Shown piece after piece: positions 27,639 through 36,769 of a stretch of DNA of 57,576 nucleotides. Under the pieces are notes generated by a model. It was not told the DNA's origin. It made no database searches and saw only the letters and a program-made list of their open reading frames with translations. This DNA comes from Nocardioides sp. R-C-SC26 (GTDB lineage Bacteria; Actinomycetota; Actinomycetes; Propionibacteriales; Nocardioidaceae), in assembly GCF_021246465.1 (NCBI RefSeq), contig NZ_JAHRHK010000002.1, forward strand, positions 189,650 to 247,225. Reading direction: 5' to 3'. Made by a program: the position numbers and the translations under genes. Each line of letters opens with the position of its first letter. Position 1 is the stretch's first letter.

Positions 27639-29375
27639 ATGCCCACTTCCCGCCGCGCACCGCGCCGACTGAGCGCCCCCGAGCCCGGCTGGACGACGAG
27701 CGCCGACGTCGTGATCATCGGCTCCGGCATCGCCGGCCTGACCGCCGCGTTGCGGCTGAAGGACCACGTCGACAAGGTCCTCGTCGTCACCAAGGACCGC
27801 ATCGCGGCCGGCTCGACGCAATGGGCACAAGGTGGCATCGCGGCCGCTCTCGGCCCGGGCGACACCCCGGGCGAGCATGCCTGGGACACCCTCGTCGCGG
27901 GTGCCGGAGTGTGCGACGCCGCGGCTGTGCAGGTCCTCGTCGACGAGGGCCCCGAGGCGGTTCGCGAGCTGATCGCGCTGGGCGCGATGTTCGACCACGA
28001 CCCCGACGGAGAGCTGTCACTGACGCGCGAGGGTGGACACCACCGGGATCGCATCGCGCACGCGGGCGGCGACGCCACCGGAGCGGAGATCCAGCGGGCG
28101 CTCATCGCGGCCGTCGGCGCAGCGCCCGAGATCGAGATCATCAAGCACGCCCTGGCCCTGGACCTCCTCCTGGCCGAGGACGGCGGCGTCGCCGGGGTGA
28201 CGCTGCACGTGATGGGGGAGGGGCAGCGGGACGGCGTGGGTGCGGTGCACTGCCGCGCCGTGGTTCTCGCCTCCGGTGGCCTCGGCCAGGTCTTCGAGCA
28301 GACCACCAACCCGATCGTCGCCACCGGTGACGGGATGGCGCTCGCCCTGCGCGCGGGTGCCACGCTGCGCGACCTGGAGTTCGTCCAGTTCCACCCCACC
28401 GTGATGTACCTGGGCGTGGACGCGCACGGGCAGCAGCCGCTGATCTCCGAGGCGGTGCGCGGGGAGGGCGCGGTGCTCGTCGACTTCGACGGCGTCCCGT
28501 TCATGCAGGGCGTCCACGAGCTGGCCGACCTCGCCCCGCGTGACGTCGTCGCCAAGGCGATCATGCGCCGGATGCTCGACACCGGCCACGACCACATGTG
28601 GCTCGACGCCCGCCACATCGGCGGGGCGGAGGGTGCCGCCGCCTTCTGGGAGCGCCGCTTCCCGACCATCCTGGCGACCTGCCGTGCGCACGGCGTGGAC
28701 CCGGTGACCGACCTCATCCCCGTCGCGCCGGCATGCCATTACGCCTCGGGCGGGGTGCGTACCGACCTGCACGGCCGCACCGACGTCCGCGGGCTCTACG
28801 CCACCGGCGAGGTGGCCTGTTCCGGGGTCCACGGCGCCAACCGCCTCGCGTCCAACTCCTTGCTCGAGGGACTGGTCTTCTCTCGCCGGATCGCGGCCGT
28901 GCTGCCCGAGGAACTGCCCGCACCGCGCGATCCCGCGCCCGATGCCCGCGACGTCGGACTCGTGGCGGGCGAGACGCGTGAGGAGGTCCAGCGGACGATG
29001 ACCTCGCGGGTCGGCGTGCTGCGCCACGAGTCCGGCCTCGCCGAGGCCGCGGCGTCCCTGGAGAAGCTCGGCGCGCGTGCAGGAGCCGCGCCCGACCTCG
29101 CGGCCTGGGAGACCACGAACCTGTTGAGCCTCGCCCAGGTGCTGACCGACGCCGCCCGCCTGCGCCAGGAGACGCGCGGCTCCCATTGGCGCGAGGACCA
29201 CCCCGACCGCGACGACGTCGCGTGGGCGGGCCACTTCGACACCCGGCTGATCGACGGCGAGGCGGTGATCGAGTTCGTCGCGGCCCAGCCGAGCGACGTC
29301 CTCGATCCTTTCGCGCGACCCGATGCAGCCTCGGTCGGGCCGACGTCGAACCACGAGGGGGGCAGTCGCTCATGA
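27639..29375 (+). CDS. nadB: L-aspartate oxidase
   Basis: Oxidises aspartate to iminoaspartate with FAD, the first step of de novo NAD synthesis. The 578-aa product has the FAD site VVIIGSGIAGLTAALRL at about 24-40, STQWAQGGIAAAL, GHHRDRIAH, FVQFHPTVMY and HGANRLASNSLLEGLVF, all hallmarks of NadB. TACTCT (27627-27632) ends 6 bases before the ATG, so the transcript is probably leaderless and independent of panD. The nadC start overlaps its stop (ATGA). nadA, the usual partner, is not in this window. Confidence 0.95.
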   Translation: MPTSRRAPRRLSAPEPGWTTSADVVIIGSGIAGLTAALRLKDHVDKVLVVTKDRIAAGSTQWAQGGIAAALGPGDTPGEHAWDTLVAGAGVCDAAAVQVLVDEGPEAVRELIALGAMFDHDPDGELSLTREGGHHRDRIAHAGGDATGAEIQRALIAAVGAAPEIEIIKHALALDLLLAEDGGVAGVTLHVMGEGQRDGVGAVHCRAVVLASGGLGQVFEQTTNPIVATGDGMALALRAGATLRDLEFVQFHPTVMYLGVDAHGQQPLISEAVRGEGAVLVDFDGVPFMQGVHELADLAPRDVVAKAIMRRMLDTGHDHMWLDARHIGGAEGAAAFWERRFPTILATCRAHGVDPVTDLIPVAPACHYASGGVRTDLHGRTDVRGLYATGEVACSGVHGANRLASNSLLEGLVFSRRIAAVLPEELPAPRDPAPDARDVGLVAGETREEVQRTMTSRVGVLRHESGLAEAAASLEKLGARAGAAPDLAAWETTNLLSLAQVLTDAARLRQETRGSHWREDHPDRDDVAWAGHFDTRLIDGEAVIEFVAAQPSDVLDPFARPDAASVGPTSNHEGGSRS

Positions 29376-30274
29376 AGTTCTACGTCGAGGAGGCCGGTCG
29401 GATCCTCCGCGAGGAGATGGCGACGGCCGGCGTGCCGTTCGAGGAGACCGTCGACCACATCCTGCGAGCTCTGCAGGAGGACTGCCCGGGCGACACGGTC
29501 GATGTCACGTCGGTGGCGACGATCCCGGCCGAGGCGCGAGCCGAAGGGGTCTTCGCCGCCCGCCACGCCGGCGTCGTGGCCGGGCTGGGCATCGCCGAGC
29601 TGGTCTTCCGCATCGTGCTCGGCGATGACGTCGTCGTCTCCGGTCGGCTCCCGGACGGTGCGCGCGTGCAGGCCGGAGACGTCGTGCTGCGCGTGGCGGG
29701 CCCGACCCGGGGATTGCTGACCGCCGAACGCACGGCGTTGAACCTGGCCAGCCATCTCTCCGGGATCGCCACCGCGACCGCTGAGTGGGTCGAGGCCCTC
29801 GACGGCACGCGCGCGCGGGTGCTCGACACCCGCAAGACCCTGCCGGGGCTCCGAGCGCTGCAGAAATACGCGGTGCGCTGCGGTGGTGGGGTCAACCATC
29901 GTTTCGGGCTCTCCGATCGTGCCATGGTCAAGGACAACCACGTCGTCGCTGCCGGCGGCGTGGTGCCGGCGTTCGAGGCCGTCCGTGCGTCGTACCCCGA
30001 GATGCGCGTGGAGGTCGAGGTCACCGACCTCGACCAGCTCCGTGCTCTGCTGGAGGCGGGCTGCACCGAGATCCTGCTCGACAACATGAGCACCGAGACG
30101 ATGGCCGAGGCGGTACGCCTGACCGCCGGCCGCGCCACATTGGAGGCCTCGGGTGGTCTGACCATCGAGCGGGCGCGGGACGTCGCGCTGACCGGCGTCG
30201 ATTTCATCTCGGTCGGCGCCCTGACGCATTCGGTGCAGGTATTCGACCTCGGCCTCGATCTGATCGAGGAGTAG
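29372..30274 (+). CDS. nadC: nicotinate-nucleotide pyrophosphorylase (carboxylating), quinolinate phosphoribosyltransferase
   Basis: Makes nicotinate mononucleotide from quinolinate and PRPP. The 300-aa product carries ERTALNLASHLSGIAT, LDTRKTLPGLRALQKYAVRCGG and NHRFGLSDRAMVKDNH, the substrate-binding arginines, His and Lys of the family, then LDNMSTE and LEASGGL near the phosphate site. The ATG at 29372 overlaps the nadB stop. An in-frame start at 29186 lies inside nadB. coaX follows after 3 bp. Confidence 0.96.
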   Translation: MKFYVEEAGRILREEMATAGVPFEETVDHILRALQEDCPGDTVDVTSVATIPAEARAEGVFAARHAGVVAGLGIAELVFRIVLGDDVVVSGRLPDGARVQAGDVVLRVAGPTRGLLTAERTALNLASHLSGIATATAEWVEALDGTRARVLDTRKTLPGLRALQKYAVRCGGGVNHRFGLSDRAMVKDNHVVAAGGVVPAFEAVRASYPEMRVEVEVTDLDQLRALLEAGCTEILLDNMSTETMAEAVRLTAGRATLEASGGLTIERARDVALTGVDFISVGALTHSVQVFDLGLDLIEE

Positions 30275-30277
30275 GTC

Positions 30278-31051
30278 ATGAGCTTGCTCGCCGTCGATAT
30301 CGGCAATGCCCACACCGTGCTCGGACTCATCGAGGACGGCGAGGTCGGGGCGCATTGGCGAATCTCCACCGATGAGCATCGCACCGCCGACGAATGGGCG
30401 ATCTATCTGCGGGGTCTGCTGCGGCGCCGACTCGATGATCTGGACGGCATCGTGGTGTGTTCCACCGTCCCGGTGCTCACCCAGGCGGGGCGCGACATGT
30501 TGACGCGGCATTTCCCGCAGGTGCCCTCCCTCATGGTCGAACCCGGCGTGCGGACCGGAATTCCGGTGCTGACAGACAACCCGCGCGAGGTCGGCACCGA
30601 TCGGATCGTGAATTCACTGGCGGCGGCGACGCTCTATGGCGGACCGGCGATCGTCGTGGACTTCGGCGGCACCGCCACGACCTACGACGTCGTCAGCGCC
30701 TCAGGTCAGTACCTGGGCGGCGCGATCACTCCGGGCATCGAGATCTCCTTGGCTGCGCTGGGCCGCCGAGGCGCCCAGTTGCGGCAGGTCGAGATCGCTC
30801 GTCCACGTGCGGTCATCGCGAAGAACACCGTCGAGGCACTGCAGTCGGGACTGGTGTTCGGTGTCGCCGCTCAGGTGGACGGACTGGTGGCCCGCATGAT
30901 CGAGGAACTGGGCTGCGCTCGCGCCGACGTCTCGGTGATCAGCACCGGATATCTGGCCGAGCAGGTCGTCGACGAATGCGATGTTTTCACCGATCACGAT
31001 CCCTGGCTTACGCTGCGTGGTCTGGAAATGGTTTTTCGGCGTAATTGCTGA
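30278..31051 (+). CDS. coaX: type III pantothenate kinase
   Basis: Phosphorylates pantothenate, the first step to CoA, so the cofactor block covers both synthesis and use of pantothenate. The 257-aa product shows the acetate/sugar-kinase-fold motifs of CoaX: SLLAVDIGNAHTVLGL (phosphate 1), GTDRIVNSLAA (pantothenate contact), IVVDFGGTATTYDVV (phosphate 2) and GGAITPGIEIS. It starts 3 bp after nadC. Its 3' end is clearly less GC-rich than its neighbours. Confidence 0.95.
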   Translation: MSLLAVDIGNAHTVLGLIEDGEVGAHWRISTDEHRTADEWAIYLRGLLRRRLDDLDGIVVCSTVPVLTQAGRDMLTRHFPQVPSLMVEPGVRTGIPVLTDNPREVGTDRIVNSLAAATLYGGPAIVVDFGGTATTYDVVSASGQYLGGAITPGIEISLAALGRRGAQLRQVEIARPRAVIAKNTVEALQSGLVFGVAAQVDGLVARMIEELGCARADVSVISTGYLAEQVVDECDVFTDHDPWLTLRGLEMVFRRNC

Positions 31052-31138
31052 ATTGAGAATCGAACGCTTCTTTGCCACGATGGAACGCGGTGCACGTGGG
31101 CATTCTCGCGTGTTTCGGGCATAGATGAAGGAGCGGAT
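31052..31138 (+). promoter_or_regulatory. AT-richer region upstream of lsr2
   Basis: The stretch from the end of coaX to the lsr2 ATG has many A and T bases (for example GGTTTTTCGG, AATTGCTGAATTGAGAATCG), unusual here. Lsr2 prefers AT-rich DNA, so self-regulation is possible. A Shine-Dalgarno GAAGGAG ends six bases before the ATG; TAGATG lies just before it. Confidence 0.4.
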
Positions 31139-31468
31139 ATGGCGCAACGGGTGAACATCGTTCTCGTCGATGACCTCGACGGTAGCGAAGCGGTCGAGAC
31201 CGTGAGTTTCGGTCTCGACGGAAGCAATTACGAGATCGATCTCAACGAGGAGAACGCCAGCGCCCTGCGCGAGGCCCTCGCCGGATACATCGGGCACGGC
31301 CGTCGAGTCACGGCATCGCGCAAGAGCGGCCGTCGCGCTGCCTCGGCGTCGGGAACCGGGCCGAGCGCCCGGGAGATCCGCGACTGGGCTCGCTCCAACG
31401 GTCACGACGTGCCCGACCGCGGTCGCATCCCGGCCGACGTGCGTGAGGCGTTCGACGCCGCGAACTGA
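31139..31468 (+). CDS. lsr2: Lsr2 nucleoid-associated protein (xenogeneic silencer)
   Basis: H-NS-like protein that coats AT-rich, often foreign, DNA and represses it. At 109 aa it has the usual length. The N-terminal dimerisation domain (MAQRVNIVLVDDLDGSEA, then EIDLNEENASALREAL) is followed by a basic Ser/Arg linker. The C-terminal DNA-binding domain has EIRDWARSNGHDVPDRGRIP, where RGR inserts into the minor groove. The order coaX ... lsr2-clpC is conserved in actinobacteria. Confidence 0.97.
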   Translation: MAQRVNIVLVDDLDGSEAVETVSFGLDGSNYEIDLNEENASALREALAGYIGHGRRVTASRKSGRRAASASGTGPSAREIRDWARSNGHDVPDRGRIPADVREAFDAAN

Positions 31469-31482
31469 CGTACCGGTTCTGA

Positions 31483-31518
31483 TCAGACCCTCGCCTCCGC
31501 ATGGAGGTGGGGGTCTGA
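31483..31518 (+). terminator. terminator hairpin of lsr2
   Basis: TCAGACCC (31483-31490) pairs with GGGTCTGA (31511-31518), and inside it CCTCC (31494-31498) pairs with GGAGG (31503-31507) around a 4-nt loop. It begins 14 bp after the lsr2 stop. No T tract. Confidence 0.65.
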
Positions 31519-31552
31519 CCGTTGCATGCCTCTTCCGTGAACCCGCCGCTGC

Positions 31553-31634
31553 TCTCGAACCGGCTCGCGGGCTCGCCGCTTCGGCGCGACGGTTTCGAGA
31601 CGCGGCCGCGAGTTCGTTCATCACTCGCGACCGC
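31553..31634. repeat. two successive hairpin-forming intergenic elements (second repeat family)
   Basis: TCTCGAACCG (31553-31562) pairs with CGGTTTCGAGA (31590-31600), with one bulge. GCGGCCGCGAG (31602-31612) pairs with CTCGCGACCGC (31624-31634), with one mismatch. They lie in the 343-bp gap between lsr2 and clpC, which otherwise shows only the lsr2 terminator and the clpC promoter. It resembles, from memory, REP-like sequences of Nocardioidaceae. Confidence 0.5.
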
Positions 31635-31734
31635 TCCTCAACCTCCCACTACCCCTGAATCGGCTCGCAAGCTCGTCGCTCAGAGCGGGACGTTCGCTCA
31701 GGGCGGACACCCGAACAGCCGAACAGGGAACGCG

Positions 31735-31740
31735 TAGGCT
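31735..31740 (+). promoter_or_regulatory. -10 element of clpC
   Basis: TAGGCT gives a predicted transcript start near 31747 and a leader of about 70 nt to the clpC ATG. I see no ClgR-type palindrome that I can claim with confidence. Confidence 0.45.
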
Positions 31741-31817
31741 GGCCGAGGGGTTGTACCTCGTGTTCCCCGCCGTCCGGCACAGGACGGTGCGGCCCCACGT
31801 ACGCGGAGGAGATGCAT

Positions 31818-34427
31818 ATGTTCGAGCGGTTTACCGACCGAGCTCGTCGGGTGGTCGTGCTGGCGCAGGAAGAGGCCCGCATGCTGTCCCACAACTACAT
31901 CGGCACCGAGCACATCCTGCTCGGCCTGATCCACGAGGGTGAGGGCGTCGCGGCCAAGGCCCTCGAGAGCCTCGACATCTCCTTGGAGGCGGTGCGCGCC
32001 CAGGTCGAGGAGATCATCGGCCAGGGTCAGCAGGCGCCGTCGGGCCACATTCCCTTCACCCCGCGTGCCAAGAAGGTGCTCGAGCTCTCGCTGCGCGAGG
32101 CGCTGCAGTTGGGCCACTCCTACATCGGCACCGAGCACATCCTGCTGGGGCTGATCCGCGAGGGTGAGGGCGTCGCCGCCCAGGTGCTGCAGAAGCTCGG
32201 TGCGGACCTCAACCGCGTGCGCCAGCAGGTCATCCAGCTGCTCTCGGGCTTCCAAGGCAAGGAGTCGGCCCAGGCGGCGGCCACGGCCGGTGGCGGCGAG
32301 GCACCGTCGTCCTCGCTGGTGCTCGACCAGTTCGGTCAGAATCTCACCCAGGACGCGCGCGAGGGCAAGCTCGACCCCGTCATCGGTCGTGAGAAGGAAG
32401 TCGAGCGGGTCATGCAGATCCTCTCGCGCCGCACGAAGAACAACCCGGTGCTGATCGGTGAGCCCGGCGTCGGCAAGACGACGATCGTCTCGGGCCTGGC
32501 CCAGGACATCGTGCGCGGCCACGTGCCGGAGACGCTCAAGGACAAGCAGATCTACACCCTCGACCTCGGCGCACTGGTGGCGGGCAGCCGTTACCGCGGT
32601 GACTTCGAGGAGCGCCTGAAGAAGGTGCTCAAGGAGATCCGTACCCGCGGCGACATCATCTTGTTCATCGACGAGATCCACACCCTCGTCGGCGCCGGGG
32701 CAGCCGAGGGCGCCATCGACGCGGCGAGCATCCTCAAGCCGATGCTGGCACGCGGTGAGCTGCAGACCATCGGCGCCACGACGCTGGACGAGTACCGGAA
32801 GTACCTGGAGAAGGACGCCGCGCTCGAGCGCCGCTTCCAGCCGATCCAGGTCGCCGAGCCGACCATCGCGCACACCATCGAGATGCTCAAGGGACTGCGC
32901 GACCGCTACGAGGCCCACCACCGCGTGACCATCACCGACGAGGCGCTGGTCAGCGCCGCGACGTTGGCCGATCGCTACATCTCCGACCGGTTCCTGCCGG
33001 ACAAGGCGATCGACCTCATCGACGAGGCGGGATCGCGACTGCGCATCCGCCGGATGACGGCCCCGCCGGACCTGCGCGAGTTCGACGAGAAGATCGCCGA
33101 CGTGCGCGCCCGCAAGGAGGCCGCGATCGACGGGCAGGACTTCGAGGCCGCCGCGCGTCTGCGCGACGAGGAGAAGCAGCTCATCCTGAAGAAGTCCGAG
33201 CGCGAGAAGCAGTGGCGCGCCGGCGACATGGACGAGGTGGCCGAGGTCGACGAGGAGCTGATCGCCGAGGTGCTCGCCGTCGCGACCGGCATCCCGATCG
33301 TGAAACTGTCGGAGGAGGAGTCGACGCGCCTGCTCAAGATGGAGGACGAGCTGCACAAGCGCGTGATCGGTCAGGAAGAGGCCGTCCGGGCGCTCTCCCG
33401 CGCGATCCGTCGTACCCGTGCGGGTCTGAAGGACCCGAAGCGCCCCGGTGGCTCGTTCATCTTCGCCGGCCCCTCGGGTGTCGGTAAGACCTGGTTGTCC
33501 AAGACGCTGGCGGAGTTCCTCTTCGGCGACGAGGACGCGCTCATCCAGCTCGACATGAGCGAGTTCAGCGAGAAGCACACCGTCTCGCGCCTCTTCGGCT
33601 CGCCCCCGGGCTACGTGGGCTACGAGGAGGGCGGCCAGCTGACCGAGAAGGTGCGGCGCAAGCCGTTCTCGGTCGTGCTGTTCGACGAGGTCGAGAAGGC
33701 GCACCCCGACATCTTCAACAGCCTGCTGCAGATCCTGGAGGAGGGTCGTCTGACCGACTCCCAGGGCCGCGTGGTCGACTTCAAGAACACCGTCATCATC
33801 ATGACCACCAACCTGGGTACCCGTGACATCGCGAAGTCGGTCCACCTGGGCTTCAACCAGTCCGGGGACGCCGCAGGCAGCTACGAGCGGATGAAGGGCA
33901 AGGTCTCCGACGAGCTCAAGCAGCACTTCCGCCCCGAGTTCCTCAACCGCGTCGACGAGATCATCGTCTTCCCGCCGCTCTCGCAGGAGCAGATCGTGGC
34001 GATGGTCGACAACATGATCGCCGCCGTCGAGGGACGTCTGCGCGATCGCGACATGCGGATCGAGCTCACCCAGGCGGCCAAGGACCTCCTTGCGGAGCGG
34101 GGCTTCGACCCGGTGCTCGGCGCTCGACCGCTGCGTCGCACGGTGCAGCGCGAGATCGAGGACGTGCTCGCCGAGAAGATGCTCTACGGCGAGGTCGGCC
34201 CGGGCCAGATCGTGCTGGTCGACGTCGAGGGGACCGGCCCGTCGGCCGTCTTCACCTTCGCCGGCGAGAAGGTCAGCGAGGTGCCCGACCTGCCGCCGCT
34301 GGAGACCGCCGAGGTCGGCGGCTCCACCGACGCGGGAGCCCACGGCCAGTCCGCCGATGACGGCCCCGTCGACATCCCGAAGGCGCCGGGAACCGGCGCC
34401 GCCGGCGAGGGCGACGCGACCGCCTGA
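31818..34427 (+). CDS. clpC: ATP-dependent Clp protease ATP-binding subunit ClpC
   Basis: Hsp100 unfoldase that feeds proteins to ClpP. The 869-aa product has two N-domain repeats (about 1-145, each with [12 protein letters not shown]), then AAA-1 with Walker A GEPGVGKT at 214-221, a UVR/middle domain (about 425-465) and AAA-2 with GPSGVGKT followed by the ClpP-type C-terminal region. The ATG at 31818 ([11 protein letters not shown]) is chosen over the ATG at 31812 because GGAGGAG (31805-31811) is six bases from the former and adjoins the latter. The tail after FTFAGEKV is acidic and Gly/Pro-rich. Confidence 0.97.
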   Translation: MFERFTDRARRVVVLAQEEARMLSHNYIGTEHILLGLIHEGEGVAAKALESLDISLEAVRAQVEEIIGQGQQAPSGHIPFTPRAKKVLELSLREALQLGHSYIGTEHILLGLIREGEGVAAQVLQKLGADLNRVRQQVIQLLSGFQGKESAQAAATAGGGEAPSSSLVLDQFGQNLTQDAREGKLDPVIGREKEVERVMQILSRRTKNNPVLIGEPGVGKTTIVSGLAQDIVRGHVPETLKDKQIYTLDLGALVAGSRYRGDFEERLKKVLKEIRTRGDIILFIDEIHTLVGAGAAEGAIDAASILKPMLARGELQTIGATTLDEYRKYLEKDAALERRFQPIQVAEPTIAHTIEMLKGLRDRYEAHHRVTITDEALVSAATLADRYISDRFLPDKAIDLIDEAGSRLRIRRMTAPPDLREFDEKIADVRARKEAAIDGQDFEAAARLRDEEKQLILKKSEREKQWRAGDMDEVAEVDEELIAEVLAVATGIPIVKLSEEESTRLLKMEDELHKRVIGQEEAVRALSRAIRRTRAGLKDPKRPGGSFIFAGPSGVGKTWLSKTLAEFLFGDEDALIQLDMSEFSEKHTVSRLFGSPPGYVGYEEGGQLTEKVRRKPFSVVLFDEVEKAHPDIFNSLLQILEEGRLTDSQGRVVDFKNTVIIMTTNLGTRDIAKSVHLGFNQSGDAAGSYERMKGKVSDELKQHFRPEFLNRVDEIIVFPPLSQEQIVAMVDNMIAAVEGRLRDRDMRIELTQAAKDLLAERGFDPVLGARPLRRTVQREIEDVLAEKMLYGEVGPGQIVLVDVEGTGPSAVFTFAGEKVSEVPDLPPLETAEVGGSTDAGAHGQSADDGPVDIPKAPGTGAAGEGDATA

Positions 34428-34460
34428 TCCACCGACACGGTGGGCCCGCCTCCCCCTGAA

Positions 34461-34521
34461 GACGGGTCAACGTGTCGTGGAGGGTGACCCATCGCGTCGC
34501 CGAGACGGGTCAGCGTAGGTT
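34461..34521 (+). promoter_or_regulatory. direct 12-mer repeats and -10 upstream of a glycosyltransferase gene
   Basis: GACGGGTCAACG (34461-34472) and GACGGGTCAGCG (34504-34515) are near-identical and 43 bp apart. The second abuts the -10 TAGGTT (34516-34521), which ends 6 bases before the GTG at 34528. The same 12-mer forms one arm of the hairpin at 25051-25083. The repeats could be an operator. Confidence 0.35.
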
Positions 34522-34527
34522 GGCGGC

Positions 34528-35730
34528 GTGATTCTGACGGCGAGCACGGTCAAGGACACCTCGACCAGCCTGAGCAGATTCGTGGAGCGGAACCTCGCTA
34601 ACGGCGTCGACCACCTCGTCGTCTTCGTCGACGACGCCGACCGGAGGGTTGTCCGGAGACTCCGACGTCACCCCCACGTAACGGTCGTGGCCGCGGACGA
34701 GGCCTGGTGGCACGGCAAGCGGCCCGTGCAACTCAACGCTCGCCAGCGGATCAACGCCAACGTCGCTCGCGTGTTGTTGGCGCCCTTCGCCTCGGGCGCG
34801 GGCGGTCCGGTGGAGTGGCTCTTCCACATCGATGCCGACGAGGTGCTTCTGCTCGACCGTCCGGTGATCGACACGTTGCCCGCGGACGTCGACGTCGTGC
34901 GGGCCCTGCCGTGGGAGGCCGTGAGCCGGTGGCAGTGGCGGGGCGATCGCGTGACGCACTTCAAACGCCTGCTCGACTCCGACGAACTGAGGCGTGCGCA
35001 TGAGCAGGGCCTTCTCGTCGCTGCGGGGAACGGCAGCTACTTCCACGGCCATCTGGAGGGCAAGAGCGCCATCCGCCCGCGGATGGACCGCTGGCACACC
35101 CTGCACGGCGCGCACGACGTCCGGCAGGACGAGACGCCGGGCCGCACCGGCGACTTCGCCCGGGTGCTGCACTACGAGTCGTGGTCGGGGGAGGAGTTCG
35201 TCCGCAAGTGGACCAACATCCTCACCTCCGGCGGCAAGGTGAGCTTCCGGCCCGGCCGTGAACCCGTGGCCCGCGCTCTACAGGAGGTCCTCGACGCCGA
35301 CCTCTCGCCGAGGCAGGCGCGGGCACGGTTCGCCGAGATCTACCGGGCGACGACCGAGGACCCGTTCGACGCCCTGCTGGCGCTCGGCGCCCTCGAAGCC
35401 GTCGACCCCGACGCCGGTGCGCACCGGCCGGCGTCCTTCGATGCCGTCCAGGCCGCGGAGTTGGAGCGGGTGCTGGCCGCACTCGCTCCGGAGAACAAGT
35501 GGCCCTTCCACACCGGGCGCACGGCACGTGACTTGGCCAGGCTCCTCGATCGCGTCGTGACGCGCCTGGACGCGGAGGACCGCGCCCTCGCCGACCGCTG
35601 TGGCCGCGCGTGGCAGATGTCGGAGGAGGTGCTGGCCGCAGCTGCGGGGAACCGGCAGGAGATCGCTGCCCGTGAGGCGCAGGCCGGCGGAGACCCCGAC
35701 CCGATCGAGTCGGGCCAGAACACCGGCTGA
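34528..35730 (+). CDS. putative glycosyltransferase (GT-A, family 2/92-like)
   Basis: The 400-aa product opens ILTASTVKDTSTSLSRFVERNL and continues with HLVVFVDDADRRVVRRL and WLFHIDADEVLLL, the nucleotide and DxD sites of family-92-like transferases. GSYFHGHLEGKSAIRP and HYESWSGEEFVRKW are further conserved-looking patches. The C-terminal 120 residues are helical and charged; no signal or membrane helix is present. GTG start, probably leaderless (-10 TAGGTT). It is convergent with mutY, and the substrate is unknown. Confidence 0.72.
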   Translation: MILTASTVKDTSTSLSRFVERNLANGVDHLVVFVDDADRRVVRRLRRHPHVTVVAADEAWWHGKRPVQLNARQRINANVARVLLAPFASGAGGPVEWLFHIDADEVLLLDRPVIDTLPADVDVVRALPWEAVSRWQWRGDRVTHFKRLLDSDELRRAHEQGLLVAAGNGSYFHGHLEGKSAIRPRMDRWHTLHGAHDVRQDETPGRTGDFARVLHYESWSGEEFVRKWTNILTSGGKVSFRPGREPVARALQEVLDADLSPRQARARFAEIYRATTEDPFDALLALGALEAVDPDAGAHRPASFDAVQAAELERVLAALAPENKWPFHTGRTARDLARLLDRVVTRLDAEDRALADRCGRAWQMSEEVLAAAAGNRQEIAAREAQAGGDPDPIESGQNTG

Positions 35731-35746
35731 CTCGGTCCCCGGTGAT

Positions 35747-36682
35747 TCAGGGGAGCGCGTACACCTCGGCACCCACCTGCACGAGCAGCTCGTCGGCGAT
35801 GAGGCTGGCCACGCATCGCTCGCGCTGGACAGCGTCGTGCCACGCCGCCTCCAGCCGCGAGCGGTGGACGGGCCCCTCGCTGTCGCGCAGGACGGCCAAC
35901 AGCCGTCCGCGGCACTGCCGATCGGTTCCGGCCCAGGTCTGGGACTTGCGGGGCGGACCGTCGTAGGGAGGCCGTCCCGCCGCCGTCCACGCGCACAGAT
36001 CGACGATGGGGCAGGCCTCACAGCGTGGCGCCGCCGCGGTGCACACCAGAGCACCGAGCTCCATGACCGCGACCGACCAGGTCGCCGCGGTGGCGTCGTC
36101 CTCCGGGAGCGCGGTGGCGGCGAGGTCGCGCTCGGCGCGCGTCACCGAGACGGAGGGGAACTCCGTGCCTGACAGCGCCCGAGCCAGCACTCGTCGCACG
36201 TTGGTGTCGAGCACCACGTGCCGACGTCCGTAGGCGAAGCTGGCGATCGCCGCCGCGGTGTAGTCGCCCACACCGGGCAGCCGTCTCAGGTCGTCGTAGT
36301 CGGCCGGCACGTCGCCGTGGTGGTCGGCGACGATGGCGCTCGCAGCCCCGTGCAGGCGCAGGGCCCGGCGCGGGTAGCCCAGGCGTCCCCAGGCGCGGAC
36401 CGCTTCGCCCGTCGGCTCGGCGGCCAGATCGGCTGGCGTCGGCCATCGCTCGAGCCACGCGTTGTGCACGGGGATGACTCGAGCCACCGGGGTCTGCTGC
36501 AGCATGAACTCCGAGACCATCACCGACCAGGCGCTCGCCTCGGACCGGCGCCAGGGCAGGTCGCGCTGGTGCTCGTCGTACCAGGCCAGCACCGGGTCGA
36601 CGACCGGATGCACCGCAGCCGGAGGAGTCGCTGCGGACGACGTGGCAGGTACCGGCACAGCTCGATTCTGCCGCGCCCCCAC
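35747..36682 (-). CDS. mutY: A/G-specific adenine glycosylase (MutY-type, no Nudix-like domain)
   Basis: Removes adenine mispaired with 8-oxoguanine. The 311-aa product has the catalytic Glu in SEFMLQQTPV, the helix-hairpin-helix LPGVGDYTAAAIASFAY, the Asp in VLDTNVRRVLAR and the [4Fe-4S] pattern C-x6-C-x2-C-x5-C (VCTAAAPRCEACPIVDLC). It ends about 45 residues after the cluster region, so the C-terminal 8-oxoG-recognition domain is reduced, as in other actinobacterial MutY. The GTG at 36682 gives the longest form; GTG at 36658 is a good alternative because CAGAAT lies 6 bases upstream of it. Confidence 0.92.
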   Translation of the reverse strand: MGARQNRAVPVPATSSAATPPAAVHPVVDPVLAWYDEHQRDLPWRRSEASAWSVMVSEFMLQQTPVARVIPVHNAWLERWPTPADLAAEPTGEAVRAWGRLGYPRRALRLHGAASAIVADHHGDVPADYDDLRRLPGVGDYTAAAIASFAYGRRHVVLDTNVRRVLARALSGTEFPSVSVTRAERDLAATALPEDDATAATWSVAVMELGALVCTAAAPRCEACPIVDLCAWTAAGRPPYDGPPRKSQTWAGTDRQCRGRLLAVLRDSEGPVHRSRLEAAWHDAVQRERCVASLIADELLVQVGAEVYALP

Positions 36683-36769
36683 GCACCTGGAAGGAGAAGG
36701 GTCCGGTCGGGCGAGCCGGGTCCGGAGTGGCTCCGCGTCTTGTCCGCGCCGCGCGGCTACCGTGGCGGC

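Noticed and set aside
31698..34343. Leftward open frame of 881 codons opposite clpC
   Set aside because: Complement of the clpC frame with biased Leu/Asp/Gln/Arg composition; no start context or motifs.
34382..34400. Perfect GGCGCCGG/CCGGCGCC hairpin in the last codons of clpC
   Set aside because: It is made of Gly/Ala/Pro codons in a low-complexity tail and ends before the stop; chance is enough to explain it, though a terminator role is not excluded.
35721..35744. CACCGG/CCGGTG hairpin between the convergent glycosyltransferase and mutY genes
   Set aside because: Only six pairs around a 12-nt loop; too weak to list as a terminator.
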